From Micromonospora solifontis (GTDB lineage Bacteria; Actinomycetota; Actinomycetes; Mycobacteriales; Micromonosporaceae): a stretch of DNA of 64,000 nt. Every line of letters begins with the position of its first letter. Position 1 is the first letter of the stretch. The stretch is taken from contig NZ_RJLN01000005.1 of the NCBI RefSeq assembly GCF_003725545.1, positions 51,615-115,614 on the forward strand. The letters run 5' to 3'. Under the pieces are notes generated by a model. The model did not search any database. It saw nothing but the letters and a program-made list of their open reading frames with translations, and was not told the origin of the DNA. Shown one piece after another: positions 39,625 to 48,284 of this stretch. Both the position numbers and the translations under genes were made by a program.

Positions 39625-41091
39625 TCAAGCGTTGGCCGGGACCCCGGCGTCCGGGCCGGCGGTCGGCTCGCCGCTGGTCTCCGCCTCGGGGGCGGTACGC
39701 GGCGCCGGCGTCCGCACCGCGAAGGCGTTGAAGCTGCCGCCGTCCAGGGCCGCCCGTTCGGGGACCGGCTGCAGCGCGGGCCGCTCCGCCGGTGCGGGAA
39801 CGGCGGGCCGCTCCGCCGACGCGGGGACCACCGGCTCGGCCGGTGTCCGCGCCGCCACCGTCGGGTACTCGGCGGTCTCCCCGCCGCCCGCCGCGGCCGC
39901 CATGACCGCCGCCGCGGCCAGGTCGGCGACCCGCTTCGCCTCGCGCTGCACCCGGGCCCGGGTCTCCTTGGCGTGCTGCTCGGCGAGGTCCGCCGCCCGC
40001 CGCGCGTCCTCCAGCCGCCGGGTCTCGGCGGCCAGGTCCCGGCGCACCTCGACCAACCGCTCCTCCAGCGCGGCACCCTCCTGCTCGACCGTCCCGATCT
40101 CCCGCCGGGTCCGCTCCAGCTCCTCGGTGACCGAGTCCAGCTCCGTCCGCAGCTGCGCGAGGCTCTCCTGCCGCTGCTGGATCTCCTGCTGCACGGTGGA
40201 CAGTTGCTCCTGGTGGGCGGCGTTCTCCTCGTCGGCCCGCTCGCGGACCTCGGTGGCGTACTCCTGGGCCTCGGCGACCAGGGCGGCGATGTCCCGCTCG
40301 GCGGCGCTGGCCCGGTCGGCCAGCTCCTGCTCGGCGGCGGCCCGCCGCTCGTCCAGCTCGCGGGCCATGGTGGCCTGCCACTGGGCCAGCTCCTGCTGGG
40401 CCTTGCTCCGGTTCGCCTGCACCTCCTGCTGGATCTGGGTACGGGCGGCCTTCACCAGCGCCTCCGACGCCGAGCGGGCCTGCTCGACCTGCTGGACGCT
40501 CTGCTCGGTGATCCGCTTCGCCTCCTGCTGCGCCCGGTCGTGGGCGGCCTGCCCCTCCGCGCGCAGCTTCTCGGCCAGCTCCCGGATCGCGGTCAGCTCC
40601 GCCTGCGCGGCGGCCCGCCGCTCCTCGTCCGCCCGCTCCGCCTCGGCGCGGCGGGTGGACAGCTCCTCGTCCAGCTCGCGACGCTCCCGGGCGGCCTCCT
40701 CCTGGGCCGTGGCCAGCACCTTCTCGGCCTGGGCCTGGAGGTCGGCGGCGCGCTTGCCGGCGGCCTCGGTGATCTGCCCCGCCTGCCGCTCGGCCAGGTC
40801 GAGGATCTGGTCGACCATCGGACCGAGGTCGCGGAAGGACGCCCGGTCCACCGGGGCCGGCCGCTGCCGCAGCTCGGCCGTCTCGGCCTGGAGCTGCTGC
40901 AACTGCGCGGTCAGCTCCCGCGCCTGCGCGTACGCCCGGTCCCGGTCGGTCGTCACCGCCGACAGGTCCCGGTCCAGCTGCTCGACGTACCGGTCCACCT
41001 GGCGCTTCTCGTAGCCACGCAACGCCGTCTCGAACCTCGGCCGCCCCGACGCGTCGTCGTGGGGTGCGAACGGTTCCTCGCCGTTGGACAT
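39625..41091 (-). CDS. DivIVA/FilP-like coiled-coil cytoskeletal protein
   Basis: A 488-residue protein with an N-terminal DivIVA-like segment (FETALRGYEKRQVDRYVEQL, about 20-39) and then about 340 residues of almost unbroken coiled coil rich in Ala, Glu, Gln and Arg (for example QEEAARERRELDEELSTRRA and EQELADRASAAERDIAALVA). The tail (about 405-488) is Pro/Ala-rich and disordered. This resembles polarity or filament proteins of the actinomycete tip-growth machinery (DivIVA, Scy, FilP class), which organise apical wall growth. It is divergent from lutABC. The ATG at 41091 gives MSNGEEPF; the coiled coil makes precise family assignment unreliable. Confidence 0.75.
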   Translation of the reverse strand: MSNGEEPFAPHDDASGRPRFETALRGYEKRQVDRYVEQLDRDLSAVTTDRDRAYAQARELTAQLQQLQAETAELRQRPAPVDRASFRDLGPMVDQILDLAERQAGQITEAAGKRAADLQAQAEKVLATAQEEAARERRELDEELSTRRAEAERADEERRAAAQAELTAIRELAEKLRAEGQAAHDRAQQEAKRITEQSVQQVEQARSASEALVKAARTQIQQEVQANRSKAQQELAQWQATMARELDERRAAAEQELADRASAAERDIAALVAEAQEYATEVRERADEENAAHQEQLSTVQQEIQQRQESLAQLRTELDSVTEELERTRREIGTVEQEGAALEERLVEVRRDLAAETRRLEDARRAADLAEQHAKETRARVQREAKRVADLAAAAVMAAAAGGGETAEYPTVAARTPAEPVVPASAERPAVPAPAERPALQPVPERAALDGGSFNAFAVRTPAPRTAPEAETSGEPTAGPDAGVPANA

Positions 41092-41239
41092 TCGCCATCC
41101 TCCGTCGGTTCGCCAGCGCCAGGCCGGCGGATGACCGCCCCAAAGGGCATGATGAGGCGCAACGGTACCGCCGTCGGCGCGCGGGTCCCAGCCCCACCCC
41201 GTCCTCGGCGGATCCGGACCCGACCCGGGAGGGCTGGAC

Positions 41240-41989
41240 ATGCGGATCGCCCTGTTCGTCACCTGTCTCGCCGACACGCTCTTCCCCGAGGCGGCGAAGG
41301 CGACCGTACGCCTGCTGGAGCGCCTCGGCCACGAGGTCGTCTTCCCCGCCGACCAGACCTGCTGCGGGCAGATGCACGTCAACACCGGCTACCCGGACGA
41401 GGCGCTGCGGCTGGTCCGCCGGCACGTGCGGGCCTTCGCCCCGTACGAGGTGGTGGTGGCGCCGTCGGGATCCTGTGTGGGGTCGGTGCGGCACCAGCAC
41501 GCGATGGTGGCCCGCCGGGCCGGGGACGAGCGGCTGGCGGTCCGCGCGGAGGAGGTGGGCCGGCGCACGTACGAGCTGTCCGAGCTGCTGGTGGACGTGC
41601 TCGGCGTGACCGATGTGGGCGCGTACTACCCGCACCGGGTGACGTACCACCCGACGTGCCACTCGCTGCGGATGCTGCGGGTGGGGGACCGGCCGCTACG
41701 GCTGCTGCGCGCGGTGCGCGGGCTGGACCTGGTGGAGCTGCCGCAGGCGGAGCAGTGCTGCGGCTTCGGCGGCACGTTCGCGGTGAAGAACGCGGACACG
41801 TCGACGGCGATGCTGGCGGACAAGATGCGCAACGTGCTGGCGAACCGGGCCGACGTGTGCACGGCCGGGGACGCGTCCTGCCTGATGCACATCGGCGGCG
41901 GGCTGTCCCGGTTGCGGGCGGGGGTACGGACGGTGCACCTGGCGGAGATCCTGGCCGCCACCGGGACGGTCGGAACGACGAGGGGGTGA
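41240..41989 (+). CDS. lutA: lactate-utilization protein A (LutA/LldE)
   Basis: A 249-residue Fe-S subunit of the LutABC L-lactate oxidase complex, which converts lactate to pyruvate. It carries the two CCG-domain signatures: FPADQTCCGQMHVNTGYPDE (about residue 40) and LPQAEQCCGFGGTFAVKN (about 172), with THPTCHSLR-like YHPTCHSLRMLR between, matching LldE/LutA. It is first of a three-gene operon, and its stop is overlapped by the next GTG (GTGA). The ATG at 41240 follows GGGAGGGC. Confidence 0.9.
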   Translation: MRIALFVTCLADTLFPEAAKATVRLLERLGHEVVFPADQTCCGQMHVNTGYPDEALRLVRRHVRAFAPYEVVVAPSGSCVGSVRHQHAMVARRAGDERLAVRAEEVGRRTYELSELLVDVLGVTDVGAYYPHRVTYHPTCHSLRMLRVGDRPLRLLRAVRGLDLVELPQAEQCCGFGGTFAVKNADTSTAMLADKMRNVLANRADVCTAGDASCLMHIGGGLSRLRAGVRTVHLAEILAATGTVGTTRG

Positions 41990-43425
41990 GCGGAGTGCGG
42001 ACCTTCCTGGGCATGCCCACCACCGCGCCGGCCGGGGTCGGGCACCTGCGGGGCGACGAGCCCTTCCCGGCCGCGGCCCGCAAGGCGTTGGGCGACGCGC
42101 AGCTGCGCCGTAACCTGCGGCACGCCACCACCACCATCCGGGCCAAGTCGGGGGCGGTGATCGACGAGGTGCCGGACTGGGCGGAGCTGCGGGCCGCCGG
42201 CCGGGCGATCAAGGCCGACACCATGGCCCGGCTGCCGGAGCTGCTCGAGCAGTTGGAGGCGGCGGTCACCGCGGCCGGTGGCGTCGTGCACTGGGCGGCC
42301 GACGCGGTCGAGGCGAACCGGATCGTCACCGAACTGGTCCGGGCCACCGGCGCCGACCGGGTGATGAAGGTCAAGTCGATGGCGACGCAGGAGATCGGTC
42401 TCAACGAGGCTCTCGAGGCGGCCGGGATCGAACCGGTCGAGACGGATCTCGCCGAGCTGATCGTGCAGCTCGGCAACGACAAGCCGAGTCACATCCTGGT
42501 GCCGGCGATCCACCGGAACCGGGCGGAGATCCGGGAGATCTTCCGGCGGGAGATGCCCGGCGTCGATCCCGACCTGACCGACGAGCCAGCCGCGCTGGCC
42601 GCCGCCGCGCGCCGGCACCTGCGCCAGACGTTCCTCAGCACGAAGGTGGCCGTGTCCGGGGCGAACTTCGCCGTCGCCGAGACCGGCACCCTCGCGGTCG
42701 TCGAGTCGGAGGGCAACGGGCGGATGTGCCTGACCCTGCCGGAAACGTTGATCACCGTGATGGGCATCGAGAAGGTCATTCCCACCTGGGCCGACCTCGG
42801 GGTGTTCCTGCAACTGCTGCCCCGGGCCTCCACCGGGGAGCGGATGAACCCGTACACCTCCATGTGGACCGGGGTCACCCCCGGCGACGGGCCGCGGCAG
42901 GTGCACCTGGTGCTGCTGGACAACGGCCGCAGCGCGGTGCTCGCCGACCCGGTCGGCCGGCAGGCCCTGCACTGCATCCGCTGCTCCGCCTGCCTCAACG
43001 TCTGCCCGGTCTACGAACGCACCGGCGGGCACGCCTACGGCTCGGTCTATCCGGGACCGATCGGGGCGGTGCTCTCCCCGCAGCTCACCGGGGTCGCCGA
43101 CAACGCCTCCCTGCCGTACGCGTCGTCGCTCTGCGGTGCCTGCTTCGACGCCTGCCCGGTGCTGATCGACATCCCGTCGATCCTGGTCCACCTGCGCGGC
43201 CAGGCACCCCACCCGCGGGCGGAGGCGGCGGCGATGGCCGCGGCCGCGTACACCATGGACCATCCCCGGCTGTACGCGGCCGCACAGCGCGCCGCGGGCC
43301 TCGGGCGGGTCGCCGGCCGGGCCCTGCCACCACCGTTGAACGGCTGGACCGCGAGCCGCGACCTGCCCGCCGCGCCCCCGCAGACCTTCCGGCAGTGGTG
43401 GGCCGAGCGGGGGAGCGGATCGTGA
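41986..43425 (+). CDS. lutB: lactate-utilization Fe-S protein B (LutB)
   Basis: A 479-residue iron-sulfur subunit of the LutABC complex. It has an N-terminal LUD-domain region (VKSMATQEIGLNEALEAAGI, about 125-145), FLSTKVAVSGANFAVAETGT, TLPETLITVMGIEKVIPTWA, and two C-terminal 4Fe-4S motifs HCIRCSACLNVCPVYE (about 325-340) and SLCGACFDACPVLID. Start GTG 41986 overlaps lutA's stop; its own stop overlaps lutC's GTG. Translation of all three subunits is thus chained. This is the standard actinobacterial lactate oxidation operon. Confidence 0.9.
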   Translation: MSGVRTFLGMPTTAPAGVGHLRGDEPFPAAARKALGDAQLRRNLRHATTTIRAKSGAVIDEVPDWAELRAAGRAIKADTMARLPELLEQLEAAVTAAGGVVHWAADAVEANRIVTELVRATGADRVMKVKSMATQEIGLNEALEAAGIEPVETDLAELIVQLGNDKPSHILVPAIHRNRAEIREIFRREMPGVDPDLTDEPAALAAAARRHLRQTFLSTKVAVSGANFAVAETGTLAVVESEGNGRMCLTLPETLITVMGIEKVIPTWADLGVFLQLLPRASTGERMNPYTSMWTGVTPGDGPRQVHLVLLDNGRSAVLADPVGRQALHCIRCSACLNVCPVYERTGGHAYGSVYPGPIGAVLSPQLTGVADNASLPYASSLCGACFDACPVLIDIPSILVHLRGQAPHPRAEAAAMAAAAYTMDHPRLYAAAQRAAGLGRVAGRALPPPLNGWTASRDLPAAPPQTFRQWWAERGSGS

Positions 43426-44048
43426 GCGCCCGGGAGGAGGTGCTGGCCCGGCTGCGTGCCGCCCTGGCCGGGGCGCCGCCGGTCGTACCCGCGCCGGGGC
43501 CCGTGCCCCGCCGGCAGGGTGACCGGCCGCCCGGCCGCCCGGAGTTGGTCGAGCTGCTGCGCCAGCGGCTGGTCGACTACCGGGCCGAGGTGCACCGGGC
43601 GGCCGGCGCGGACGTCGCCGGCACCGTCGCCGCGATCCTCGCCGCCGCCGGCGCGCGGACCCTGGTGGTGCCGGCCGGGCTGCCCGCCGACTGGCGGCCC
43701 GGCACCGTCGAGGTGGTGGTCGACGAGGACCTGCCCGCCGCACGGCTGGCCGGGTTGGACGCGGTGCTCACCGCCGCCGCGGTTGCCGTCGCCGAGACCG
43801 GGACGATCGTCCTCGACGCCGGCGCCGACCAGGGGCGGCGGGCCCTCAGCCTGCTGCCCGATCTGCACGTCTGCGTGGTCCGCCCGGCACAGGTGGTCGG
43901 CATCGTGCCGGAGGCGCTCGACCGGCTCACCCCCGGCCGCCCGCTCACCTGGATCAGCGGTCCCTCGGCGACCAGCGACATCGAGCTGAGCCGGGTGGAG
44001 GGCGTGCACGGCCCGCGCCGGCTGCACGTCGTGCTCACCGACGGCTGA
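43422..44048 (+). CDS. lutC: lactate-utilization protein C (LutC)
   Basis: A 208-residue LUD-domain protein, third subunit of LutABC. TLVVPAGLPADWRPGTVEVV, AVLTAAAVAVAETGTIVLDA, RRALSLLPDLHVCVVRPAQV and WISGPSATSDIELSRVEGVHGP are the LUD signature blocks; the last (S-G-P-S-x-T-x-D-I-E) is highly diagnostic. GTG start overlaps lutB's stop. Its stop lies 5 nt from the stop of the convergent MEDS/ATPase gene, leaving no room for a separate terminator. Confidence 0.9.
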   Translation: MSAREEVLARLRAALAGAPPVVPAPGPVPRRQGDRPPGRPELVELLRQRLVDYRAEVHRAAGADVAGTVAAILAAAGARTLVVPAGLPADWRPGTVEVVVDEDLPAARLAGLDAVLTAAAVAVAETGTIVLDAGADQGRRALSLLPDLHVCVVRPAQVVGIVPEALDRLTPGRPLTWISGPSATSDIELSRVEGVHGPRRLHVVLTDG

Positions 44049-44053
44049 GCCGG

Positions 44054-45016
44054 TCAGACCGGGAAGTACGGGTTCCCGGCGGTGAGCCGGACGGTGAAGC
44101 CGTCGTCGTGCCGGTGCAGCGCCACGTGGTTGCAGGACTGGTGGCTGATCCACAGCCCGAGCCCGCCCGTCGCGCCGTCGCCCGCCGGCAGCAGGCCGGC
44201 GTACGGGTCCTTGGGGCCGTCGCCCCGGTCCTGCACGGTCACCACGATCCGGTCCGGCCCGCTCCACAGCCGCATCCGGGTCGGCGGCTGGCCGTGCCGC
44301 AGCGCGTTGGTCACCATCTCGCTGACCGCCACCTTCAGGTCCTCGACATCGTCGGCCGGGACCTGGCCCCGGTCGGCGGCCTGGACGGCGGCGCGGGCCT
44401 CGGCCGCGGTCGGGTCGGTCAGTTCGACCAGCGGGGCCGTCCGCTGCACCGGGTCGAGCAGCATCGCCCGCGGCTCGGCCAGGAAGCTGGTCGGCTCCGT
44501 GTAGTCCCCGATGGGCAGGTGACTGCCGTCCGGCCGGGCCTCCCGCGGGTGGGTGCGCGCCACATCCGCCAGCACCTGCGGGGAGGCGACCCGGGTGTCG
44601 TACGCGCACATGCTCCAGAGCGGGAAGTCGTCGTAGGCGTGGTTTATCGCCGCCTCGTAGCGGGCCCACCAGTCCCAGGTCGCGCCCAGGGTCTGCGGGG
44701 GCAGCTCGCCGACGATCCGGATCTGCGTCGCGCCCTCGGCGACGTACCCCGCCAGCAGCTTCCGGTACGCCCGGATCGCCGAGGTCGGGCGGGCGTAGAC
44801 ATCGCCGCCGGGCAGGAAGGTCACCCCGGAGCCGGCGGGCAGGGCGCGGCGGACCAGCTCCGCGTTGCGCGCGCCGAAGCCCACCACCGCCGGTTCACCG
44901 GCCTCGACGCCGCCGAGCAGGAACGGCACCACCACGGCGAGCAGGTGCTCCTCCGAGTCGAAGAGGATCGCCTCGTGGTAGTAGCCGACGTGGCCGGCCG
45001 CCGCCCCGGTCCTCAT
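44054..45016 (-). CDS. MEDS-domain protein with RsbW-like ATPase (anti-sigma/kinase) domain
   Basis: A 320-residue soluble regulator. The N-terminal MEDS-type sensory domain covers about 10-190 (HEAILFDSEEHLLAVVVPFL, GEPAVVGFGARNAELVRRAL, YVAEGATQIRIVGEL, WSMCAYDT, LADVARTHPR). The C-terminal half (about 205-318) is a HATPase_c-fold serine-kinase-like domain: VEDLKVAVSEMVTNALRHGQ (N-box), VVTVQDRGDGPKDPYAGL (G1-like DRGDG) and GGLGLWISHQ. It resembles RsbW anti-sigma kinases. The ATG overlaps the stop of the STAS gene as ATGA, so the two form one unit. Likely role: a switch protein whose ATPase domain binds the neighbouring STAS protein (inference). Confidence 0.8.
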   Translation of the reverse strand: MRTGAAAGHVGYYHEAILFDSEEHLLAVVVPFLLGGVEAGEPAVVGFGARNAELVRRALPAGSGVTFLPGGDVYARPTSAIRAYRKLLAGYVAEGATQIRIVGELPPQTLGATWDWWARYEAAINHAYDDFPLWSMCAYDTRVASPQVLADVARTHPREARPDGSHLPIGDYTEPTSFLAEPRAMLLDPVQRTAPLVELTDPTAAEARAAVQAADRGQVPADDVEDLKVAVSEMVTNALRHGQPPTRMRLWSGPDRIVVTVQDRGDGPKDPYAGLLPAGDGATGGLGLWISHQSCNHVALHRHDDGFTVRLTAGNPYFPV

Positions 45017-45840
45017 CGCCGCACCTCCACCCGCACCTCGGGGAGGTCCAGCAGCTCGGCCAGCCGGGCGGCCGCGGGGTGGGCGGTGCGCAGCACGAGC
45101 GTCGCGCCGTGCCGCCGGGCGTGGTCGCGCAGGTGCAGCAGGCTGCGATGGTCGACGAAGCGCAGCCCGGTCGCGTCGACGACCAGCCGGCCGTCGGCGG
45201 GCCGGGGGTCGGCCCGATCCAACGCGGCGGCGAACAGGCGGTGGTTGGACGGGTCCAGCTCGCCGCCGAGCGCCACGACCGCCTCACCGGCCGTCGCGTG
45301 CAGCCGGAACAACACGTCCGCGTTGGTCTCCGGGTGCATGCAGGCCAGTTCCGCGATCGCCGCGTCGCCCAGCTCGCGCCGGTCGTAGGCGCAGATCGCC
45401 GACATCGGCCGGTGCCGCATGAAACGGTCGATGAGGTGCTCGTAGCGGGTGAACGCGTCGCGCTGTGCCGGGGTGCGGACCAGCGGGGTCGCGTAGGCCA
45501 GCACCCGCAGGCCGGCGTACCCGGCGGCGAGGGCCTCCGTCGTGGCGGCGTCATACGCCCGGACCTGCGCCAGCGGGTCGATGACCGCGTCGGAGCGGTA
45601 CATCTGCTCGATGGAGAGCAGGCGCAGCGCACCCCGGCGCAGCGCGGCGTCGCGGCCGGGCAGCCGGCCCAGGCGGCGGGCCAGCTCGTCGCGGCTACCC
45701 GGGGCGATCAGGGCGACCCGCTCCCCGGCCGCGAGCCCGGCGGCGAGGAACGGCACCGCCCGGGCGTCGAGCGCGGCCGGCTCGTCGTAGGCGAGGCAGA
45801 CGTGACCGTACGCCGCGGACGGCGCGCTTTCGCTGATCAC
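45013..45840 (-). CDS. MEDS-domain protein with C-terminal STAS (anti-anti-sigma) domain
   Basis: A 275-residue regulator. The N-terminal MEDS-type domain (about 8-175; HVCLAYDEPAALDARAVPFL, GERVALIAPGSRDELARRLG, LLSIEQMYRSDAVID, ALAAGYAGLRVLAYATPLVR, SAICAYDRRELGD) is followed by a STAS domain (about 180-272; EAVVALGGELDPSNHRLFAA, RLVVDATGLRFVDHRSLLHL). In the STAS helix the usual phospho-Ser position reads as VDHRS, so phosphorylation at that Ser is possible. It is first in the two-gene unit, 86 nt downstream of a long inverted repeat. Its domain architecture parallels its neighbour's, suggesting duplicate sensors joined to opposing switch modules. Confidence 0.8.
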   Translation of the reverse strand: MISESAPSAAYGHVCLAYDEPAALDARAVPFLAAGLAAGERVALIAPGSRDELARRLGRLPGRDAALRRGALRLLSIEQMYRSDAVIDPLAQVRAYDAATTEALAAGYAGLRVLAYATPLVRTPAQRDAFTRYEHLIDRFMRHRPMSAICAYDRRELGDAAIAELACMHPETNADVLFRLHATAGEAVVALGGELDPSNHRLFAAALDRADPRPADGRLVVDATGLRFVDHRSLLHLRDHARRHGATLVLRTAHPAAARLAELLDLPEVRVEVRR

Positions 45841-45925
45841 CTGGTCTGCCTCACCCGGCCAGTGTATGCCTGACCGTCGGAACGGCCAGCCGGGCGTATC
45901 CGTGAGGGCGGACCCGGGTATGCGC

Positions 45926-46050
45926 CGCCTGTCGAGCTGATGTCACGAACAATTCACTCGTCCGCGACGGGCGCTGGCCGGCGGCCGGCGGGCGTGGATC
46001 GCCGCGGCGGCCGTGCCCTTGAGCCGTTCCGGACATCAGCTCGACAGGCG
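45926..46050. repeat. 19-bp perfect inverted repeat bounding a 125-bp element
   Basis: CGCCTGTCGAGCTGATGTC (45926-45944) is exactly inverted as GACATCAGCTCGACAGGCG (46032-46050), 87 nt apart. Just inside, GTCACGAAC and GTTCCGGAC extend the pairing imperfectly (7 of 9). The interior is GC-rich with small repeats and no gene. It sits in the divergent gap between the MEDS-STAS gene and the 2H-phosphoesterase gene's 3' end. No flanking target duplication was found. It could be a tiny mobile element, a structured RNA or paired regulator sites. Confidence 0.75.
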
Positions 46051-46109
46051 GGCCCGAGACGTCGCCTCAGGGCGCGGCGCGCCGGGCGACGCGGGGCCTG
46101 CCCCGCCGG

Positions 46110-46625
46110 TCAGGGGAGCGGGTGGGCGATGCCCCGGGCGTGGTCGGTGACGGACGCGCCGACCACGGTTGCGGTCAGCGGCAGCACCTCCAGGCAGCGG
46201 CGGACCGCGGCGGCCATCAGCGCGTTCGGCACCCGCATGGAGAGCGTGCAGTGCGGCACCCACCGGCCCGGCTGGTAGTGCTCGACCAGGTCGATGCCGG
46301 CGCGGGCGAGCCGGTGGTGCACCTGCGCGTGGTGGGACAGCAGCTCGGTCGTGGGGGCCGGCCCGAGCCAGAGCACCCGCCCGACGAACTGGCCGGCGTG
46401 CTGGAACTCCAACCGCAGCGGGGCGGCCACCACCATCCCGGCGAGCGCCTCGGCGACCCGGTCCGGGTCGAAGCGCGGGGCCACCGCGAGCGAGACGTGC
46501 GGCCGGTGCCGCTGTTCCAGCAGCGACCTCATGCTCTGCACGCCCTCGGACTCCAGCGCGTCCCAGAGCACCCGGATGCGCCGGGTGGCGTCGGTGTCGA
46601 GATACAACTCCAGCGCCGCGACCAC
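46110..46625 (-). CDS. 2'-5' RNA ligase-like 2H phosphoesterase
   Basis: A 171-residue protein of the 2H superfamily (LigT/thpR-like). The two catalytic His-x-Thr/Ser tetrads are visible as RPHVSLAVAP (about residues 42-45) and VPHCTLSMRV (about 129-132), symmetrically placed in a duplicated fold. Such enzymes act as cyclic phosphodiesterases on RNA or nucleotide termini; the physiological substrate is unknown. It is a single gene, minus strand, divergent from the DinB-type gene at 46707. Confidence 0.85.
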   Translation of the reverse strand: MVAALELYLDTDATRRIRVLWDALESEGVQSMRSLLEQRHRPHVSLAVAPRFDPDRVAEALAGMVVAAPLRLEFQHAGQFVGRVLWLGPAPTTELLSHHAQVHHRLARAGIDLVEHYQPGRWVPHCTLSMRVPNALMAAAVRRCLEVLPLTATVVGASVTDHARGIAHPLP

Positions 46626-46706
46626 ATGATCAGCCTAGGGCGAGGTTTGCCCGCCCGTGTGCGCGGTACTGCCCAGGTGGCATCGACGGCGGAGGAGCGT
46701 GGACCC

Positions 46707-47216
46707 GTGGACGTGAACGACCTACTGACCGAGGCGTACGGCCGGCTGCCCGACCTGGTCCGGTCGGCGGTGGACGGGCTGAGCGCGGAGCAGCTGCGGC
46801 AGGCCCCGGCGGCCGGCGCGAACCCGGTGGGCTGGCTGGTCTGGCACCTGACCCGGATCCAGGACCACGGCGTCTCCGGCGTGCTGGGCGAACAGCAGCT
46901 CTGGGTCACCGGCGACTGGGCGGGCCGGATCGGCCTGACCGCCGATCCCGACGACACCGGCTTCGGGCACGGGCCCGACCAGGTCGCCGCCGTCCGGCCG
47001 GAGAACGGCCAGGTGCTCGTCGACTATCACCGGGCGGTGGTCGACCGGACGCTGGCGTACCTGCGCGGCCTGCGGCCGGCCGACCTCGACCGGGTGGTCG
47101 ACGAGAACTGGGACCCACCGGTCACCCTCGGCGTGCGGCTGGCGAGCCTGCTGGAGGACGATCTCCAGCACGCGGGTCAGGCCGGCTACGTGCGCGGGCT
47201 CATCCAGTCGGGGTGA
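46707..47216 (+). CDS. DinB/DUF664-type (mycothiol-dependent) transferase-like protein
   Basis: A 169-residue four-helix-bundle protein of the DinB superfamily. LPDLVRSAVDGLSAEQLRQA is followed by NPVGWLVWHLTRIQDHGVSG with the first metal His (about residue 46), and by DDLQHAGQAGYVRGLI with the second conserved His near the C-terminus. In actinomycetes this group includes mycothiol S-transferases. The GTG at 46707 is favoured by GGAGGAG 10-16 nt upstream. The 3' end overlaps that of the convergent GH105-like gene by 17 nt. Confidence 0.82.
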   Translation: MDVNDLLTEAYGRLPDLVRSAVDGLSAEQLRQAPAAGANPVGWLVWHLTRIQDHGVSGVLGEQQLWVTGDWAGRIGLTADPDDTGFGHGPDQVAAVRPENGQVLVDYHRAVVDRTLAYLRGLRPADLDRVVDENWDPPVTLGVRLASLLEDDLQHAGQAGYVRGLIQSG

Positions 47217-48168
47217 CCGCCGCCCGGGCCCGGTCCAGCGCGGCATGGGCGAGCAGGTGGAACGCCTGCGCCTCGGGGGAGGTGCCGGGACGCGCGAAGT
47301 CCGGCGCCCCGCTCACCCCGGTAACCCGCCCGTACCGGTCGACCCGCCGGTCCGCCGCGGCCAGCAGCTCGGCCCCGGTGTCCCGCCACGACGGCGGCAG
47401 CCAGCCGTCGGCCGCTCCGGTCAGCGCCGCGTACGCCAGCATCTGCGCGGTGTTCGCCTCGCGGAACGTGCCGGGGTCGTCCAGCACGTCGCAGAAGAGC
47501 CCGTCGTCGGTGCGGTACGCCAGGCAGGACTCCAGCACCGCCCGGGCGTGCCCGGCCAGCTCGTCGCGGAGCCCGGCCGGCCAGCCCGGCGCCAGGCGCA
47601 GTGCCCGGGCGATCCCGGCGACCACCCAGCCGTTGCCGGTGCCCCAGGGCTCCGGCCGGTCCAGCTCGCCCCGGTCCTCGTCCCAGCGCGCCGCGTAGAG
47701 GCCGGTGCGTTCGTCGTGGAGCCGGCGCTGGTGCCCGGCGAGCTGCGCCGCGGCCAGCTCGGTCCGGCCGCACAGGGCGAGCAGCGGCACCACCATGTAG
47801 ACGGTGTCCGCCCAGACCTGACGGTTGTCGAGCAGGTGGAACAGCGTGCCGTCGGCGGCCCGGGGCGCCCGGGTCACCAGCCAGTCGAGCTGCGCGTCGA
47901 GCGCCGCCGACCAGCGTGGATCCCCGTCGGTCGTGGCCGCGTACCGGACCGCCTCACCGCAGGCCGCGCCGTTGACCGCCCCGGCCTCGCCGGAGACGTC
48001 GCCGAGCCGCCCGTCCGGGTGCTGCCGGGTGACCGCCGCGTCGGCGACCAGCACCGCCGCCGCACCCAACCCCAGATCGAGCAGGGCGTGCCCGGTCACC
48101 CCCTGTTCCCACGACTGGCGCTGCATGGCGAGCAGCGCGTGCAGCACCCGGTCCAGGTCCCTCGTCAT
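47200..48168 (-). CDS. GH88/GH105-like unsaturated glucuronyl hydrolase
   Basis: A 322-residue (alpha/alpha)6-barrel-type protein resembling unsaturated rhamnogalacturonyl/glucuronyl hydrolases. Family-like blocks are RQSWEQGVTGHALLDLGLGA, LDWLVTRAPRAADGTLFHLL, VWADTVYMVVPLLALCGRTE (with the putative catalytic Asp in WADT), EPWGTGNGWVVAGIARALRL and SPEAQAFHLLAHAA. No signal peptide, so it would act on imported oligosaccharides. The ATG at 48168 (MTRDLDRV) is preferred to one six codons earlier. No pectin-uptake genes adjoin; it is divergent from the SCP2-like gene. Confidence 0.78.
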   Translation of the reverse strand: MTRDLDRVLHALLAMQRQSWEQGVTGHALLDLGLGAAAVLVADAAVTRQHPDGRLGDVSGEAGAVNGAACGEAVRYAATTDGDPRWSAALDAQLDWLVTRAPRAADGTLFHLLDNRQVWADTVYMVVPLLALCGRTELAAAQLAGHQRRLHDERTGLYAARWDEDRGELDRPEPWGTGNGWVVAGIARALRLAPGWPAGLRDELAGHARAVLESCLAYRTDDGLFCDVLDDPGTFREANTAQMLAYAALTGAADGWLPPSWRDTGAELLAAADRRVDRYGRVTGVSGAPDFARPGTSPEAQAFHLLAHAALDRARAAVTPTG

Positions 48169-48284
48169 GCCTTCTGGTCTACCCACACCGCGGGATCTTG
48201 ACCAGCCCTCACCCGGACCGGGTGAGTTGGACTCACCCTCTCGGCGGGGACCCTGCGGGGACGACCGGACACCGGGAGGGACCG

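Noticed and set aside
39505..43425. One continuous 1306-codon plus-strand frame across the DivIVA-like gene, lutA and lutB
   Set aside because: Only its last 480 codons (lutB, from 41986) are coding. The earlier part is antisense to the coiled-coil gene or off-frame in lutA.
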